Position numbers and translations under genes: made by a program | NCBI GenBank assembly: GCA_049512335.1 | Contig: JBEKXE010000002.1 | Span: forward strand, 6,012 to 70,011 | Reading direction: 5' to 3' | DNA: 64,000 bases | Source of the DNA: Lustribacter sp049512335 | GTDB lineage: Bacteria; Vulcanimicrobiota; Vulcanimicrobiia; Vulcanimicrobiales; Vulcanimicrobiaceae | Notes under the pieces: model-generated | Databases searched by the model: none | What the model saw: the letters and a program-made list of their open reading frames with translations, nothing else | Told to the model about the DNA's origin: nothing | In this document: positions 8,598 to 17,783 of the stretch, in pieces | How the letters are laid out: each line of letters starts with the position of its first letter | How positions within the stretch are numbered: position 1 is the first letter of the stretch

Positions 8598-9658
8598 GCC
8601 GGTGCCACCCACGCGGTCAACACGGCCGGCAATTCGGGCAGCACGGGTTCCCACGTTTCGCCCGTGTCGTGCGATACATAGAACGCTCCTTCACCGGTCG
8701 CTTTGGTGTTGACGAAGTAACCGCGCGCGCCGTTGCCCAGGCCGCAGAACAGCGTCTGGTGATCGCTCGGATGGTTGGCGAGCACCCACGGCACCCATTT
8801 CTCGAAAGCGCGCACGACGCGCCACGCATCACCCCCGTCGTCGCTCACCAGGATGTGACCGTCGGGGTTGGTTTGGTCGAGGCCCCACACGCCCGGCGAG
8901 CCGCGCGAGCCGCACACGACCATCCGCGGATGTCCGCCGTGCTGCAAAAACTCCCATTCGTGCGAGTAGCACCAGGCGGGCTTGTCGGCCCACGGCATGC
9001 CGTGCTCGACGCGGTACCAGTGTGCACCGCGATCGTCGGTGCGGTAGAAGCCTTGTGCCGACGACACGTAGTAGCGGTCCTTGCTGCCGGGGTAGTTCGC
9101 GATCATGTGCATGTCGACGTATTGGATGCCGTTGCTGCGATCGTGCCACGTCGTACCGCGGTCGTTGCTGAGCAGTACGCCGCCGTGCTCGAGCAGCACG
9201 AAGATCTGGTTTGCATCCTCGGGATGCACGTGGACGTGCCGCAGATGCGGCTCTTCTTTCCCGCGGTACGGCGGCGGGACGTCCCATTTCTTCTTTACCT
9301 CGGGCGGAAAGTCGAGGATGCCGTCGAGCGGCTCCCACGTCGTCCCCTCGTCGGTGCTGCGCATCAGCCGCACCGGGCCCATGCCGGCGTAGACGACGCG
9401 CTGGTCGTGCGGATCGATCGTGAACGTCCGTACGTCACCGCTCAAGACCTTCTCCCACGTCTTGCCGGCATCGCGCGAGCGATAGCCGCCGTCGAAAGCC
9501 ACCGCGGCGAAGACGACCTCCGGTTTGCCCGGAATCCCCTTGAGATCCTCGAGCGTCCCGTCCTCGAAAAACGTGCCGACGGTGTGCGGCGCGCTGCCGT
9601 TGGATTCGAGGACGCGCATGCCGCGGTTGTGCCCGAGGTAGTAGCGCAGTTTCTCCAC
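8594..9658 (-). CDS. BNR/Asp-box beta-propeller protein (sortilin/photosynthesis-stability-like)
   Basis: A 354-aa beta-propeller. Six Asp-box repeats of the form S/T-x-D-x-G-x-x-W are visible near residues 61, 101, 164, 207, 272 and 329 (for example RSRDAGKTW, STDEGTTW, SNDRGTTW, SHDTGETW). There is no signal peptide. The GTG start at 9658 has a strong GGGAGGAA 8 nt upstream; the longer frame to 9775 runs into the opposite-strand gene and is rejected. First gene of the operon 9658-3900. Related proteins are glycosidases, sialidase-like lectins or assembly factors; no catalytic set is evident, so a binding or scaffolding role is likely. Confidence 0.82.
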   Translation of the reverse strand: MEKLRYYLGHNRGMRVLESNGSAPHTVGTFFEDGTLEDLKGIPGKPEVVFAAVAFDGGYRSRDAGKTWEKVLSGDVRTFTIDPHDQRVVYAGMGPVRLMRSTDEGTTWEPLDGILDFPPEVKKKWDVPPPYRGKEEPHLRHVHVHPEDANQIFVLLEHGGVLLSNDRGTTWHDRSNGIQYVDMHMIANYPGSKDRYYVSSAQGFYRTDDRGAHWYRVEHGMPWADKPAWCYSHEWEFLQHGGHPRMVVCGSRGSPGVWGLDQTNPDGHILVSDDGGDAWRVVRAFEKWVPWVLANHPSDHQTLFCGLGNGARGYFVNTKATGEGAFYVSHDTGETWEPVLPELPAVLTAWVAPA

Positions 9659-9759
9659 GTTGTCGTTCCTCCCGGGGCGGTCGAACAAGAACGGTAGAGT
9701 TCTAACGAGGAGTCCGGTCTCCCCTACTGCTAAATCTGAACGCTGCAAAGGAGAACCCG

Positions 9760-10698
9760 ATGGCCTCATACACACGTGCCTCGATTCTCACCGGTCTGGC
9801 CGCGGCGGCCGCAGTTCCCATGGTCGCGCGCGGCGCGGACCCGGCCGTGATCCGGGTCGGTTCGGCGGCCACCGACGCGACCGCCCAACATTTTTACGCG
9901 CACGATCTCGGCTACTTCGCGGCGGCCGGCTTGAGCGAACAGATCACGACGTTACGCAACGTCACCGAAATGACCGCCGGCGTGATCGGCGGTTCGCTCG
10001 ACGTGATCGCCGGCAGCCTCGTGCCGATCGCGCAGGCGCACAATCACGGGAATGATCTGCGCGTGATCGCGTTGGGCAACGTATACACGGGGCCGCCGCC
10101 TCAGGGCGTGGTCGTGGCGGCACAGAACTCCCCGATTCGCACCGGCGCCGACCTGAACGGTAAGACCATCTCGGTCAACGGGCTCGGTGATTTTTCTCAA
10201 GTGACCATCGAAGCGTGGATCGACGCCAACGGCGGGGACTCGAAGAGCGTGAAGCTGCTCGAACTGCCGTTCGGCGGCGTCGCCGCGGCGCTCGCACAGG
10301 GCCGCATCGATGCCGCGCTGCTGGTCGAGCCGTTCACGACGATGGCCAAGGGGCAGGTGAAGATCATCGGCGACGCGCTGGCGCCGGTCGGCAAGCACTT
10401 CATGGTCACGGGCTGGTACGCCAAGGAAGATTGGCTGAACGCGAACCGCGATACCGCACGCCGGTTCATCGACGTGATGCTGAAGACCGCGAAATGGGCC
10501 AATGCCAATCACGACGCGTCGGCGGCGATCCTCGCGCGCTACAGCCCGGTCCCGGTCGACGTGATCCGGGCCAGTCCGCGCGCCGTGTACGGCGACGTCC
10601 CCGTCACGCCCGATTGGCTGCAGCCCGTGCTCGATTATTCGACCAAGTACATCGGGCTCGACAAAACGTCCGGCGCATCGCTGATCTGGCGGCCCTAG
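9760..10698 (+). CDS. ABC transporter substrate-binding protein, SsuA/THI5-like
   Basis: A 312-aa exported binding protein with a signal sequence (about 1-25, SILTGLAAAAAVPMVARG). It has the NMT1-like patterns HDLGYFAAAGL and GRIDAALLVEPFTT. ATG 9760 is preceded by AAGGAGA at 5 nt spacing. It is paralogous to the protein at 2236-3195. The stop is followed after 1 nt by a dienelactone hydrolase, so the pair forms an operon that diverges from the BNR gene. The ligand is unknown; its gene partner suggests a lactone or aromatic-derived acid. No permease or ATPase adjoins it. Confidence 0.88.
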   Translation: MASYTRASILTGLAAAAAVPMVARGADPAVIRVGSAATDATAQHFYAHDLGYFAAAGLSEQITTLRNVTEMTAGVIGGSLDVIAGSLVPIAQAHNHGNDLRVIALGNVYTGPPPQGVVVAAQNSPIRTGADLNGKTISVNGLGDFSQVTIEAWIDANGGDSKSVKLLELPFGGVAAALAQGRIDAALLVEPFTTMAKGQVKIIGDALAPVGKHFMVTGWYAKEDWLNANRDTARRFIDVMLKTAKWANANHDASAAILARYSPVPVDVIRASPRAVYGDVPVTPDWLQPVLDYSTKYIGLDKTSGASLIWRP

Positions 10699-10699
10699 C

Positions 10700-11386
10700 A
10701 TGAGCGTTGCCGCCGAACGCACGATCGAGATCGACGGCGTGCGTCACTACCTCGCGCGGCCCGCGCAACCGTCCGGCGCCGGCGTGCTGCTGCTCCCGCA
10801 CAACGTGGGCGTCGACCATTTCGTACAAACCTTCGCGGACGAGCTCGCCGGGCGCGGCTACACGACGATCGCCTGGAACCCGTATCCCAGCGTTCCGCTC
10901 GGCGAGGCGTTCACCGAGCGTCCGCCGCGGCCGAACGACGAAGCTACGATGAAAGCGCTCTCACGCTGCCTGGACGTCATGGCGAGCGGTTACGGTGTCA
11001 CGGCGTTCGCGACGCTCGGCTTCTGCATGGGCGGCCGCTACGTGTTGCTGTTCGGCGCGCGCGAGCGGCGCTTGCGTGCTGCCGTCGCGTGCTACCCGTC
11101 GATTCCGGTCCAGCTCTCACCGGGGCAGGACCTCGAGCCCATTCCGGCCGCCGCCGCGATTGCGTGCCCGGTGCAGGTTGCCTATCCGGGCCGCGACATC
11201 GTCACCTCGCGAACGACGTTCGAAGCGCTGCAAGCGCAGCTGCAAGGCCGCGCAGCGGAAACGTCGATCCTGTATTACCCGCAGGCGGAGCACGGTTTCA
11301 TGCACGCCCCCAGCCCGGCCAACGACGCCGCCACCCGTACGGCGAAGCCGCAGATCTTCGGCTTTCTCGAAAGCTGTATGCGCTGA
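10700..11386 (+). CDS. Dienelactone hydrolase family protein
   Basis: A 228-aa alpha/beta hydrolase. The nucleophile elbow GFCMGG carries Cys109, as in true dienelactone hydrolases; Asp166 (PGRD) and His198 (AEHGFMH) complete the triad. The family opens lactone rings in the chlorocatechol/hydroxyquinol ortho pathway, acting in the cytosol. The ATG lies 1 nt after the stop of the binding-protein gene, linking a putative solute receptor to a hydrolase. The 3' end is 4 bp from the convergent Crp/Fnr-type regulator. The specific substrate is not determinable. Confidence 0.88.
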   Translation: MSVAAERTIEIDGVRHYLARPAQPSGAGVLLLPHNVGVDHFVQTFADELAGRGYTTIAWNPYPSVPLGEAFTERPPRPNDEATMKALSRCLDVMASGYGVTAFATLGFCMGGRYVLLFGARERRLRAAVACYPSIPVQLSPGQDLEPIPAAAAIACPVQVAYPGRDIVTSRTTFEALQAQLQGRAAETSILYYPQAEHGFMHAPSPANDAATRTAKPQIFGFLESCMR

Positions 11387-11390
11387 CGCC

Positions 11391-12071
11391 TCACGGCACC
11401 AGCGCACGCAGCCGGTCGGGGTCGACGATGACGACGTGCGAAGTGCGCATGTCCACGAGCTTCTCGTCCCAGAAGCGGTTCAGCGTCCGGTTCACGGTTT
11501 CGCGCGTCGTCGCGATCATGTTGGCCATCTCCTGATTCGTCAGGCGCAAGCTGATGCGGACGCCCCGGTCCACCGGTTCGCCGAACTGCAGGCTGAGGTT
11601 CAAGAGTAGCGAGGCCAACCGCGCCCGGATGTCCTGCGAGGTCGTGGCGGCGATCAGGGCGTTGGCCGCGCGCAGCCGTTCGGAAAGCACGATCACCAGC
11701 GACCGGCCGATGCGCGGGTTGGCGTCGAGCAGCACCAGGAAGTCGGCGTAGCGGATCGCGCCGACCTCGACCGCGGTGAGCGTCTTGATCGACGCGCTGC
11801 GCAGCGACGAATCGAACATCGCCATCTCGCCGAAGAAGTCGCCTTCCTTGAGGATGGCGAGGATCATCTCGCGGCCGTCCGGCATGATGCGGCAGACCGA
11901 GACCGAGCCGCGAACCAGGATGAAGAACGTACTGCCCGGGTCGCCCTCGCGCACGACGAAGTCGTGTTTGGCGTAGGTGCGATCGGTGACCGTTTCGGCG
12001 ATGCTTGCAAGCTCGTCGTCGGCGAAATCGCGGAAGAGCGGGATGCTGCGGATGGTCGCAACGTCGATCAT
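11391..12071 (-). CDS. Crp/Fnr family transcriptional regulator
   Basis: A 226-aa regulator with an N-terminal cyclic-nucleotide-binding fold (about 10-125, including GEMAMFDSSLRSAS, which resembles the phosphate-binding cassette), a dimerisation helix, and a C-terminal winged helix with LTNQEMANMIATTRETVNRT at about 178-197. No Fnr-type N-terminal cysteine cluster is present, so direct oxygen sensing by an Fe-S cluster is unlikely. It is transcribed away from the binding-protein/IorB pair at 12172, which it may control; no convincing Crp-type palindrome was found in the roughly 100-bp gap. Confidence 0.9.
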   Translation of the reverse strand: MIDVATIRSIPLFRDFADDELASIAETVTDRTYAKHDFVVREGDPGSTFFILVRGSVSVCRIMPDGREMILAILKEGDFFGEMAMFDSSLRSASIKTLTAVEVGAIRYADFLVLLDANPRIGRSLVIVLSERLRAANALIAATTSQDIRARLASLLLNLSLQFGEPVDRGVRISLRLTNQEMANMIATTRETVNRTLNRFWDEKLVDMRTSHVVIVDPDRLRALVP

Positions 12072-12171
12072 CGCCGAAATGTGCGCCGGGCGCGACGCTT
12101 ACCCTGCTCGGCGCCTTGCCGAGCGACCGCGATCATAGGAGGGCCCGATTGCGCGCCAAATGGGGGACCGC

Positions 12172-13362
12172 ATGAAGGCACAGCTGGCCGCCCTCGGTCT
12201 GGCCCTGGCGCTCGCCGGCTCGATCGCGCCCGGCCGGACGCAGACCGCCACCTACACGATCCCGGTGATCCTCTCGCAGACCGGACCGGCCGCCTCCCCG
12301 GGCGGCGACCAGTACGCGGCGCTCGAGGCGTACGAGAAGCTCGTCAATCGGACGGGCGGCATTCGCGGCGAGCAACTGCACTTCGCGGTCTACGACGACG
12401 GGTCGAGTCCGCAAACCGCGGTGCAGTTGACCAACACGATCCTGGCGCAGAAGCCCGCGGTCGTGATCGGCTCGACGCTCTCGCCCGCGACGACCGCGAT
12501 GATGCCGTTTTTCAAAGACGGCCCGGTGCTGTTCGCGCTGACGCCGCTGGTGTACCCGGAGAAGGGCAGCTACGTGTTCGGCACGCTGCCGCTCGTGACG
12601 CACGTCGAGTCGGTGATGTTCCGCTACATGCGCGCGCGCGGCTGGAACAAGGTCGGCTACCTGCGCACGAACGACGTCTCGGGCCAGGATAATGAGAAAG
12701 CGATCGACGGCGCGCTGGCCGAACCGGCCAACCGTTCGATCGCGATCACGACGCGGCAGCTCTTCAACGGCGCCGACCTCAACATCGCCGCGCAAGTCAG
12801 CGCGCTGAAGTTCAGCGGCGCGCAGGCCTTGTTCGTCTCCGCCACCGGCGCGCCGTTCGGAACCGTATTGCGCAGCCTGTCCGACGCCGGCGTCGATCTG
12901 CCGATCTTCACCGGCGCCACGAACATCGCGCCCGACTTCATCGCGCGCTTCAAGACGTACGTGCCGAAGTCGGGGCTGTGGATCGTGTTCCCGAGTTACG
13001 CCAAGCGCGACCGGCCGGCCCGCGATCCGCTGCGCGCGACGATCGACGAGTTCTATATCACGCTCGAAGGCGCAGGACTCCACCCGGGCGCGGCGCATGC
13101 GTTCGCCTGGGACGAGGCGAAGATCGTCGTCGCCGCGTTGCGCGCGCTCGGCCCGAACGCGTCGGCCCAGCAGATCCACGAATGGATCGAAGGATTGCAC
13201 GATTTTCCCGGCGCGCTCGGCATGTACGACTTCCGCGTCGGCGACCAGCACGGTCTCGATGAAAAATCGTGCTACATCGTGCGCTACGATCCGAACGCCG
13301 TCGGCGGCGGCGACACCCAGGTGGTTAGCGATGCGGGCGGCGCCCCGCTAGGAGGTCACTGA
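12172..13362 (+). CDS. LivJ-type ABC substrate-binding protein
   Basis: A type I periplasmic binding protein of 396 aa with a signal peptide (MKAQLAALGLALALAGS, cleavage near RTQT) and the family opening IPVILSQTGPAASPGGDQY. ATG 12172 is favoured because GGGGGA lies 4 nt upstream; ATG 12160 is in frame, and an AGGAGGG at 12138-12144 is too far from either for a standard site. It is coupled to the IorB-type gene 1 nt downstream, suggesting uptake of a substrate for a molybdenum hydroxylase. No permease is nearby. Confidence 0.87.
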   Translation: MKAQLAALGLALALAGSIAPGRTQTATYTIPVILSQTGPAASPGGDQYAALEAYEKLVNRTGGIRGEQLHFAVYDDGSSPQTAVQLTNTILAQKPAVVIGSTLSPATTAMMPFFKDGPVLFALTPLVYPEKGSYVFGTLPLVTHVESVMFRYMRARGWNKVGYLRTNDVSGQDNEKAIDGALAEPANRSIAITTRQLFNGADLNIAAQVSALKFSGAQALFVSATGAPFGTVLRSLSDAGVDLPIFTGATNIAPDFIARFKTYVPKSGLWIVFPSYAKRDRPARDPLRATIDEFYITLEGAGLHPGAAHAFAWDEAKIVVAALRALGPNASAQQIHEWIEGLHDFPGALGMYDFRVGDQHGLDEKSCYIVRYDPNAVGGGDTQVVSDAGGAPLGGH

Positions 13363-13363
13363 C

Positions 13364-15472
13364 ATGCTCGCTCGGACGGATTTTCTGCGCATCGTCGCGG
13401 TCGCCGGCGCCGGCTGGACGCTCGGCTTCGAGAGCCCGGCCCGCGCTGCCGGCGCCGACTGGTCGCCGCAGGGCTGGGTGCGCTTCGACCGTGACGGCCT
13501 GGTGACGGTGATGATCAACAAGGCCGAGATGGGTCAAGGCGTGACGACGTCGCTGCCGATGCTCGTCGCCGAAGAACTCGAATTTCCGCTCGCGCGCATG
13601 CGTTACGAATTGGCACCGGCCGAGGCGCGCTGGAATCCGCCCGGCCGCGACGCGATGTCGACCGGCGGCAGTCAGAGCATCAAGCAGATGGCGACGGTGA
13701 TGCGCACCGCCGGCGCGACCGCGAAGGCGATGCTGGTGACGGCGGCGGCCCAGCGCTGGTCGGTCGATCCGGCGGCGTGCCGCGCGCGGGCCGGCAGCGT
13801 GTTCGGTCCGGCCGGTCAGCACGCCGACTACCGCGAGCTGATCGACGCGGCCGCCGCGCTTGCGATCCCGAGCGGCGTCGCGCTCAAATCGCCCGCGCAG
13901 TTCACCGTGATCGGCACGCGTCCGCGCCGGCTCGACGTGCGGCCGAAGACCAACGGAACGGCGGTGTTCGGCTTCGACCTGCGCGTGCCGGGGATGAAGT
14001 TCGCCTCGATCGAGAAGCCGCCGGAGATCGGCGGCACCGTCACGTCGTACGATCGCGCCGCGGCGCTCGGCGTTCCCGGCGTGCGCGCGGTGTTCGCGGT
14101 ATCGTCCGGCATTGCGGTCGTCGCGGACAACACGTGGGCGGCCTTCCAGGGCCGTAAACGCCTGAACCCGACGTTCGGGCACGGACCGAACGCCGGCGCG
14201 TCGACGCCGACGATGCTGGCGGCGATGCGGAACTTCGTGAAGCAGCCCGGGGGCGTCGTCAAGAGCACCGGCGACGCGCGCGCCGCGCTGGCGAACGGCA
14301 CGGTCGTGCGCGCGGCCTACGACGTGCCGTATCTCGCGCACGCGGCGATGGAGCCAATGAACGCTACGGCCGACGTGCGCGCCGACCACGTCACCGTGTG
14401 GGCGCCGACGCAAGTTCCCACGTTGTCGCAAACGACCGCGGCGAAGATCTCCGGGTTGCCGATCGAGTCGGTGACCGTGAACTCGACGCTGCTCGGCGGC
14501 GGTTTCGGGCGCCGGCTATCGGCGGATTACATCGCCGACGCGGTCGAGGTCTCGAAGGCCGCCGGCATGCCGGTCAAGACGGTGTGGACGCGCGAAGACG
14601 ACATCCGCCACGATCCCTACCGGCCCGGTTCGGCCCACGCGTTGGCGGCGACGCTCGCCGCCGACGGAACGATCGCGGCGCTCACGCACACGTTGTCGCT
14701 GGCGTCGATCGCCGCGCGCGGCGACTCCGCCAACCTCAAGGACGGCGTCGATCCGGGCGTCGTGCGCGGCACCGGCGATTTTGCATATACGATCCCCAAC
14801 GTGCTGGTCGACTTCCACAACCTCGACAACAAGATTCCGGTTGGTCCGTGGCGCGCGCCGTACGCCAACGGCAACTTCTTCCCGACCGAATCGTTCATCG
14901 ACGAGCTGGCGCATGCGGCCGGCCGCGATCCGGTTGCTTTTCGGCTCGCGATGTTGCCGGCCGATTCGCGCGCGCGCAACGTGCTCGAACTCGCCGCGCG
15001 GCGCGCGGGTTGGGGCAGTGCCGCGCCGGCCGGCCGCGCGCGCGGCGTGGCGCTCGCCGTCTGGGACGGCACGTGGATCGCGCTGGTGGCCGAAGTGTCG
15101 GCGCCGGCCGGCGGCATCCGGGTGCACCGCATGTGGACGGCGGTCGACTGCGGCTTGCCGGTCAACCGCGACGGCGTCGAAACGCAAGTGACCGGCGCGA
15201 TCTTGTACGGCCTCTCGGCCGCGCTCACCGGCAAGATCACGTTCACCAACGGCGTCGCCGATCAGGGGAACTTCGACACCTACACGATTTTGCGCATGCA
15301 CGAGTCGCCGGCGCTCGACGTCACGATCGTGCCGAGTACCGCGGCGCCGTCGGGCTGCGGCGAGGTCGGAACGCCGCCGGTCGCGCCGGCCGTCGCCAAC
15401 GCCTACTTCGCGCTGACCGGAAAACGCGCGCGCAGCTTGCCGCTCCTGGAGAGCCTGACCGCAGCCGGCTAG
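13364..15472 (+). CDS. Molybdopterin-binding aldehyde/isoquinoline oxidoreductase large subunit (IorB-like)
   Basis: A 702-aa xanthine-dehydrogenase-family large subunit of the membrane-anchored or periplasmic IorB type. It shows an N-terminal hydrophobic leader (1-29), the EMGQGV motif at 55-60 followed by TSLPMLVAEELE, STGGSQS near 105, a LGGGFGRRL cofactor loop near 376, and the active-site Glu in GCGEVG near 664. Such enzymes hydroxylate N-heterocycles or oxidise aldehydes using water. The small [2Fe-2S] subunit (IorA) that normally accompanies it is absent from the window. Start ATG 13364 lies 1 nt after the stop of the binding-protein gene. Confidence 0.88.
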   Translation: MLARTDFLRIVAVAGAGWTLGFESPARAAGADWSPQGWVRFDRDGLVTVMINKAEMGQGVTTSLPMLVAEELEFPLARMRYELAPAEARWNPPGRDAMSTGGSQSIKQMATVMRTAGATAKAMLVTAAAQRWSVDPAACRARAGSVFGPAGQHADYRELIDAAAALAIPSGVALKSPAQFTVIGTRPRRLDVRPKTNGTAVFGFDLRVPGMKFASIEKPPEIGGTVTSYDRAAALGVPGVRAVFAVSSGIAVVADNTWAAFQGRKRLNPTFGHGPNAGASTPTMLAAMRNFVKQPGGVVKSTGDARAALANGTVVRAAYDVPYLAHAAMEPMNATADVRADHVTVWAPTQVPTLSQTTAAKISGLPIESVTVNSTLLGGGFGRRLSADYIADAVEVSKAAGMPVKTVWTREDDIRHDPYRPGSAHALAATLAADGTIAALTHTLSLASIAARGDSANLKDGVDPGVVRGTGDFAYTIPNVLVDFHNLDNKIPVGPWRAPYANGNFFPTESFIDELAHAAGRDPVAFRLAMLPADSRARNVLELAARRAGWGSAAPAGRARGVALAVWDGTWIALVAEVSAPAGGIRVHRMWTAVDCGLPVNRDGVETQVTGAILYGLSAALTGKITFTNGVADQGNFDTYTILRMHESPALDVTIVPSTAAPSGCGEVGTPPVAPAVANAYFALTGKRARSLPLLESLTAAG

Positions 15473-16023
15473 ACCGGTACTCTCGCACGTTTGGTGCGGA
15501 TGAATTCGGCGAAGTCGGCGATGAATTTGGCGAGTTGTTCGCGCGTGTCGGCGTCGGAGAGCGTGCCGTCCGCGTCAAACTTCTGTTTTGCCGAACGCAC
15601 CAAAAGCTCGTAATGGACGAACACGTCGGCGCCCAGGGCGAAGAGCACCTCGCGTAGCGCCAATTGCCCGCGCACGCCGCCACCCAGATTCGGCGCCGCG
15701 CTGATCGACGTCGCCGGCATGTCGGCGAGTGAATCCGAGTCCGAGAGCCAGTCGAGCGCATTCTTCAGCACGCCCGAATATGCGTGGCTGAACTCCGGAC
15801 TCGCCAGGAGGATTCCGTCGCTCGCTTCGACCGCCGCGCGCAGCGCCTTGACGGCCGCCGGCAGCAGGGTGGCGTTATCCTCGTCGCCGTTGTATGCCGG
15901 CAGGTCGTGCAGCGGGAAGAATTCGATCTGCGTGCCGGGCGGCGCCAACTCCGCGGCCGCCTGCAGCAGGTGGAGATTCAGCGATTGTTTGCGGAGGCTT
16001 CCGCAGATTGCGAGGATACGCAT
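15469..16023 (-). CDS. NADPH-dependent FMN reductase
   Basis: A 184-aa flavodoxin-fold reductase with the FMN phosphate loop GSLRKQSLN at 8-16 and the family strand SPEFSHAYSGVLKNALDWLS. It transfers electrons from NAD(P)H to FMN, quinones or azo compounds in the cytosol. ATG 16023 gives the typical MRILAICGS start; the frame extends to 16038 without support. It begins 11 nt downstream of hyuB and is the last gene of the 23016-15469 operon. The last 4 bp overlap the convergent IorB gene. Confidence 0.88.
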   Translation of the reverse strand: MRILAICGSLRKQSLNLHLLQAAAELAPPGTQIEFFPLHDLPAYNGDEDNATLLPAAVKALRAAVEASDGILLASPEFSHAYSGVLKNALDWLSDSDSLADMPATSISAAPNLGGGVRGQLALREVLFALGADVFVHYELLVRSAKQKFDADGTLSDADTREQLAKFIADFAEFIRTKRARVPV

Positions 16024-16034
16024 GTTGTTTTCCC

Positions 16035-17783
16035 TCACGCGCGGCGCTGCGCGCGAAGTGCTGAGGTCGCGGTAGCGTCGACGGCGTTCGCGTCATCCAG
16101 CACCACGCCGTAGGTCGTGCGCGCGTCCTCGCGGTTGATGTATTCCTCGATCACGTCCATGCGCACGTGCTCGGGATCGCGATCGAGCGGGTCGCCCCAG
16201 CCGCCGCCGCCGGCCGTCATGATCGTGACGCTGCTGCCGGCCGGAAGCAACGTGCGGAACGGATCTTCACGGTGGAAGTCGGCGTCGCCGGCCGCCCTGA
16301 TGTACGCCTCGCCGACGCGGCCCGGACCGCCGTTGCGAATGCCCCACGGAGCGAGCTCCGTGCGGCCTTGCTGGCTCGACGTCCAGCGCCCTTCGGCGAG
16401 GCTCTCGATCGTCGTCGTGATGCCGAGTCCGCCGCGGAACGTTCCCGCGCCGCCCGAGTTTTCGCGCAGCGACCGCTTGCGCACGAGCACCGGTGTCTTG
16501 AGCTCGATCGTTTCGACCGGCGCGTTGCGCACGTCGCCTTGGCACACCGAAACGGAGGCCGATTCGCCGTCTTCCCACGGTCGCGCGCCCCAGCCGCCGC
16601 CCTCGATCGTCTGCAGGACGAAGTTACGGCCCCGGGCGGCATCGCGTCCGAAAAACGCTAGCGCGCCGCCGAGCGTTCCCATCGTCGCGGCCGGTATGCG
16701 CTCCGGCATCGCTCCGGCGAGCGCGGTGAGGATCGTATCGACCACCGTCGGCAGCATGCGGCTCCACGACGACATCGGCGCCGGGAATTTCGCCATCATC
16801 AAGTTGCCTTCTTGAATCTCGACCTTGAGCGCGCGGAACGAGCCTTCGTTGACCGGCTCCAAGGCGCCGGTGAGCCCCTTGTAGGCGATGTAGGCGCCGG
16901 CCAGCGTGCGCCCGTTGATCCCGCCGCGGCGCTGCATCGAACCCTTGGTGAAGTCGATCGTGAGATCGCTGCCCGCCACGACGACGTCGACGACGATCGG
17001 CACGCGCACGCCTTTCTCGACGCCGTCGTCATCGAGGAACGATTCGGCGTGATAGGTGCCGTCCGGGATCTGCTCGACGATCAACCGGCACTTGCGCTCG
17101 GCGTCGTCGAAGATGCGCTCGATCGCGATGCCGACCGTCTCGCTGCCGTAACGCGTGTAGAGCTCCTCGAGCCGCCGTTCGGCCAGCGTGCAGGCCGCCA
17201 TCTGGGAGCGCAGATCGCCCATCGACGATTCCGGGAAGCGGATGTTGTCGGAGATCATCCGCAGCATCTTCTCGTCGGGCTTGCCGGCTTCGTAGAGCTT
17301 GATCTGATCGAACTGCAACCCTTCTTGCCACGGGTCGATGATCGAGGTGCCGGCGCCGAAACCGGTGCTGTTGCCGCCGACGTCGACCCAGTGCGCGCGC
17401 ACGATGCCGAACGCGGTCAGCTTGTTCTCAAAGAAGAACGGGGTGTAGATGCAGACGTTGTTGAGGTGCTGCCCGGCGACGCGCTGGTGGTTGGTGATGA
17501 TCACGTCGCCCGGCGCGAAGCCGTCGATGCCGTAGCGCGCGACGCCGTCCTTGATCACTACGCCCAGGTCGGCGACGAAGTGCGAGACGCCGCCGATGTT
17601 CTGCGCGAGCAGCCGGCCGTCGACGTCGAGCACGGCGCAGCAGTAGTCGCGCACTTCGTAGATCATCATGTTATACGACGTGCGCTGGAGGTCGACCGAC
17701 ATCTCGTCGGCGATCGCCGGCAAGGCGCTGCGCAGCACTTCGAGCGTGACCGGATCGAGCCGGGATTTTTCAGTGACCGACAT
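16035..17783 (-). CDS. Hydantoinase B/oxoprolinase family subunit
   Basis: A 582-aa HyuB-type subunit of an ATP-dependent cyclic-amide hydrolase (N-methylhydantoinase, 5-oxoprolinase or acetone-carboxylase relatives). It starts with the family pattern DPVTLEVLRSALPAIADEM and contains the conserved NHQRVAGQHLNNV region and the C-terminal GGGGWGDPLDRDPE motif. ATG 17783 overlaps the hyuA stop as TGATG, so the two subunits are translated in step. ATP-driven opening of a five-membered imide or lactam ring is the expected reaction; which ring is unknown. Confidence 0.9.
   Translation of the reverse strand: MSVTEKSRLDPVTLEVLRSALPAIADEMSVDLQRTSYNMMIYEVRDYCCAVLDVDGRLLAQNIGGVSHFVADLGVVIKDGVARYGIDGFAPGDVIITNHQRVAGQHLNNVCIYTPFFFENKLTAFGIVRAHWVDVGGNSTGFGAGTSIIDPWQEGLQFDQIKLYEAGKPDEKMLRMISDNIRFPESSMGDLRSQMAACTLAERRLEELYTRYGSETVGIAIERIFDDAERKCRLIVEQIPDGTYHAESFLDDDGVEKGVRVPIVVDVVVAGSDLTIDFTKGSMQRRGGINGRTLAGAYIAYKGLTGALEPVNEGSFRALKVEIQEGNLMMAKFPAPMSSWSRMLPTVVDTILTALAGAMPERIPAATMGTLGGALAFFGRDAARGRNFVLQTIEGGGWGARPWEDGESASVSVCQGDVRNAPVETIELKTPVLVRKRSLRENSGGAGTFRGGLGITTTIESLAEGRWTSSQQGRTELAPWGIRNGGPGRVGEAYIRAAGDADFHREDPFRTLLPAGSSVTIMTAGGGGWGDPLDRDPEHVRMDVIEEYINREDARTTYGVVLDDANAVDATATSALRAQRRA

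Noticed and set aside
12133..13251. 372-codon minus-strand frame
   Set aside because: Antisense shadow of the LivJ-type receptor at 12172-13362, with an Arg-rich composition.
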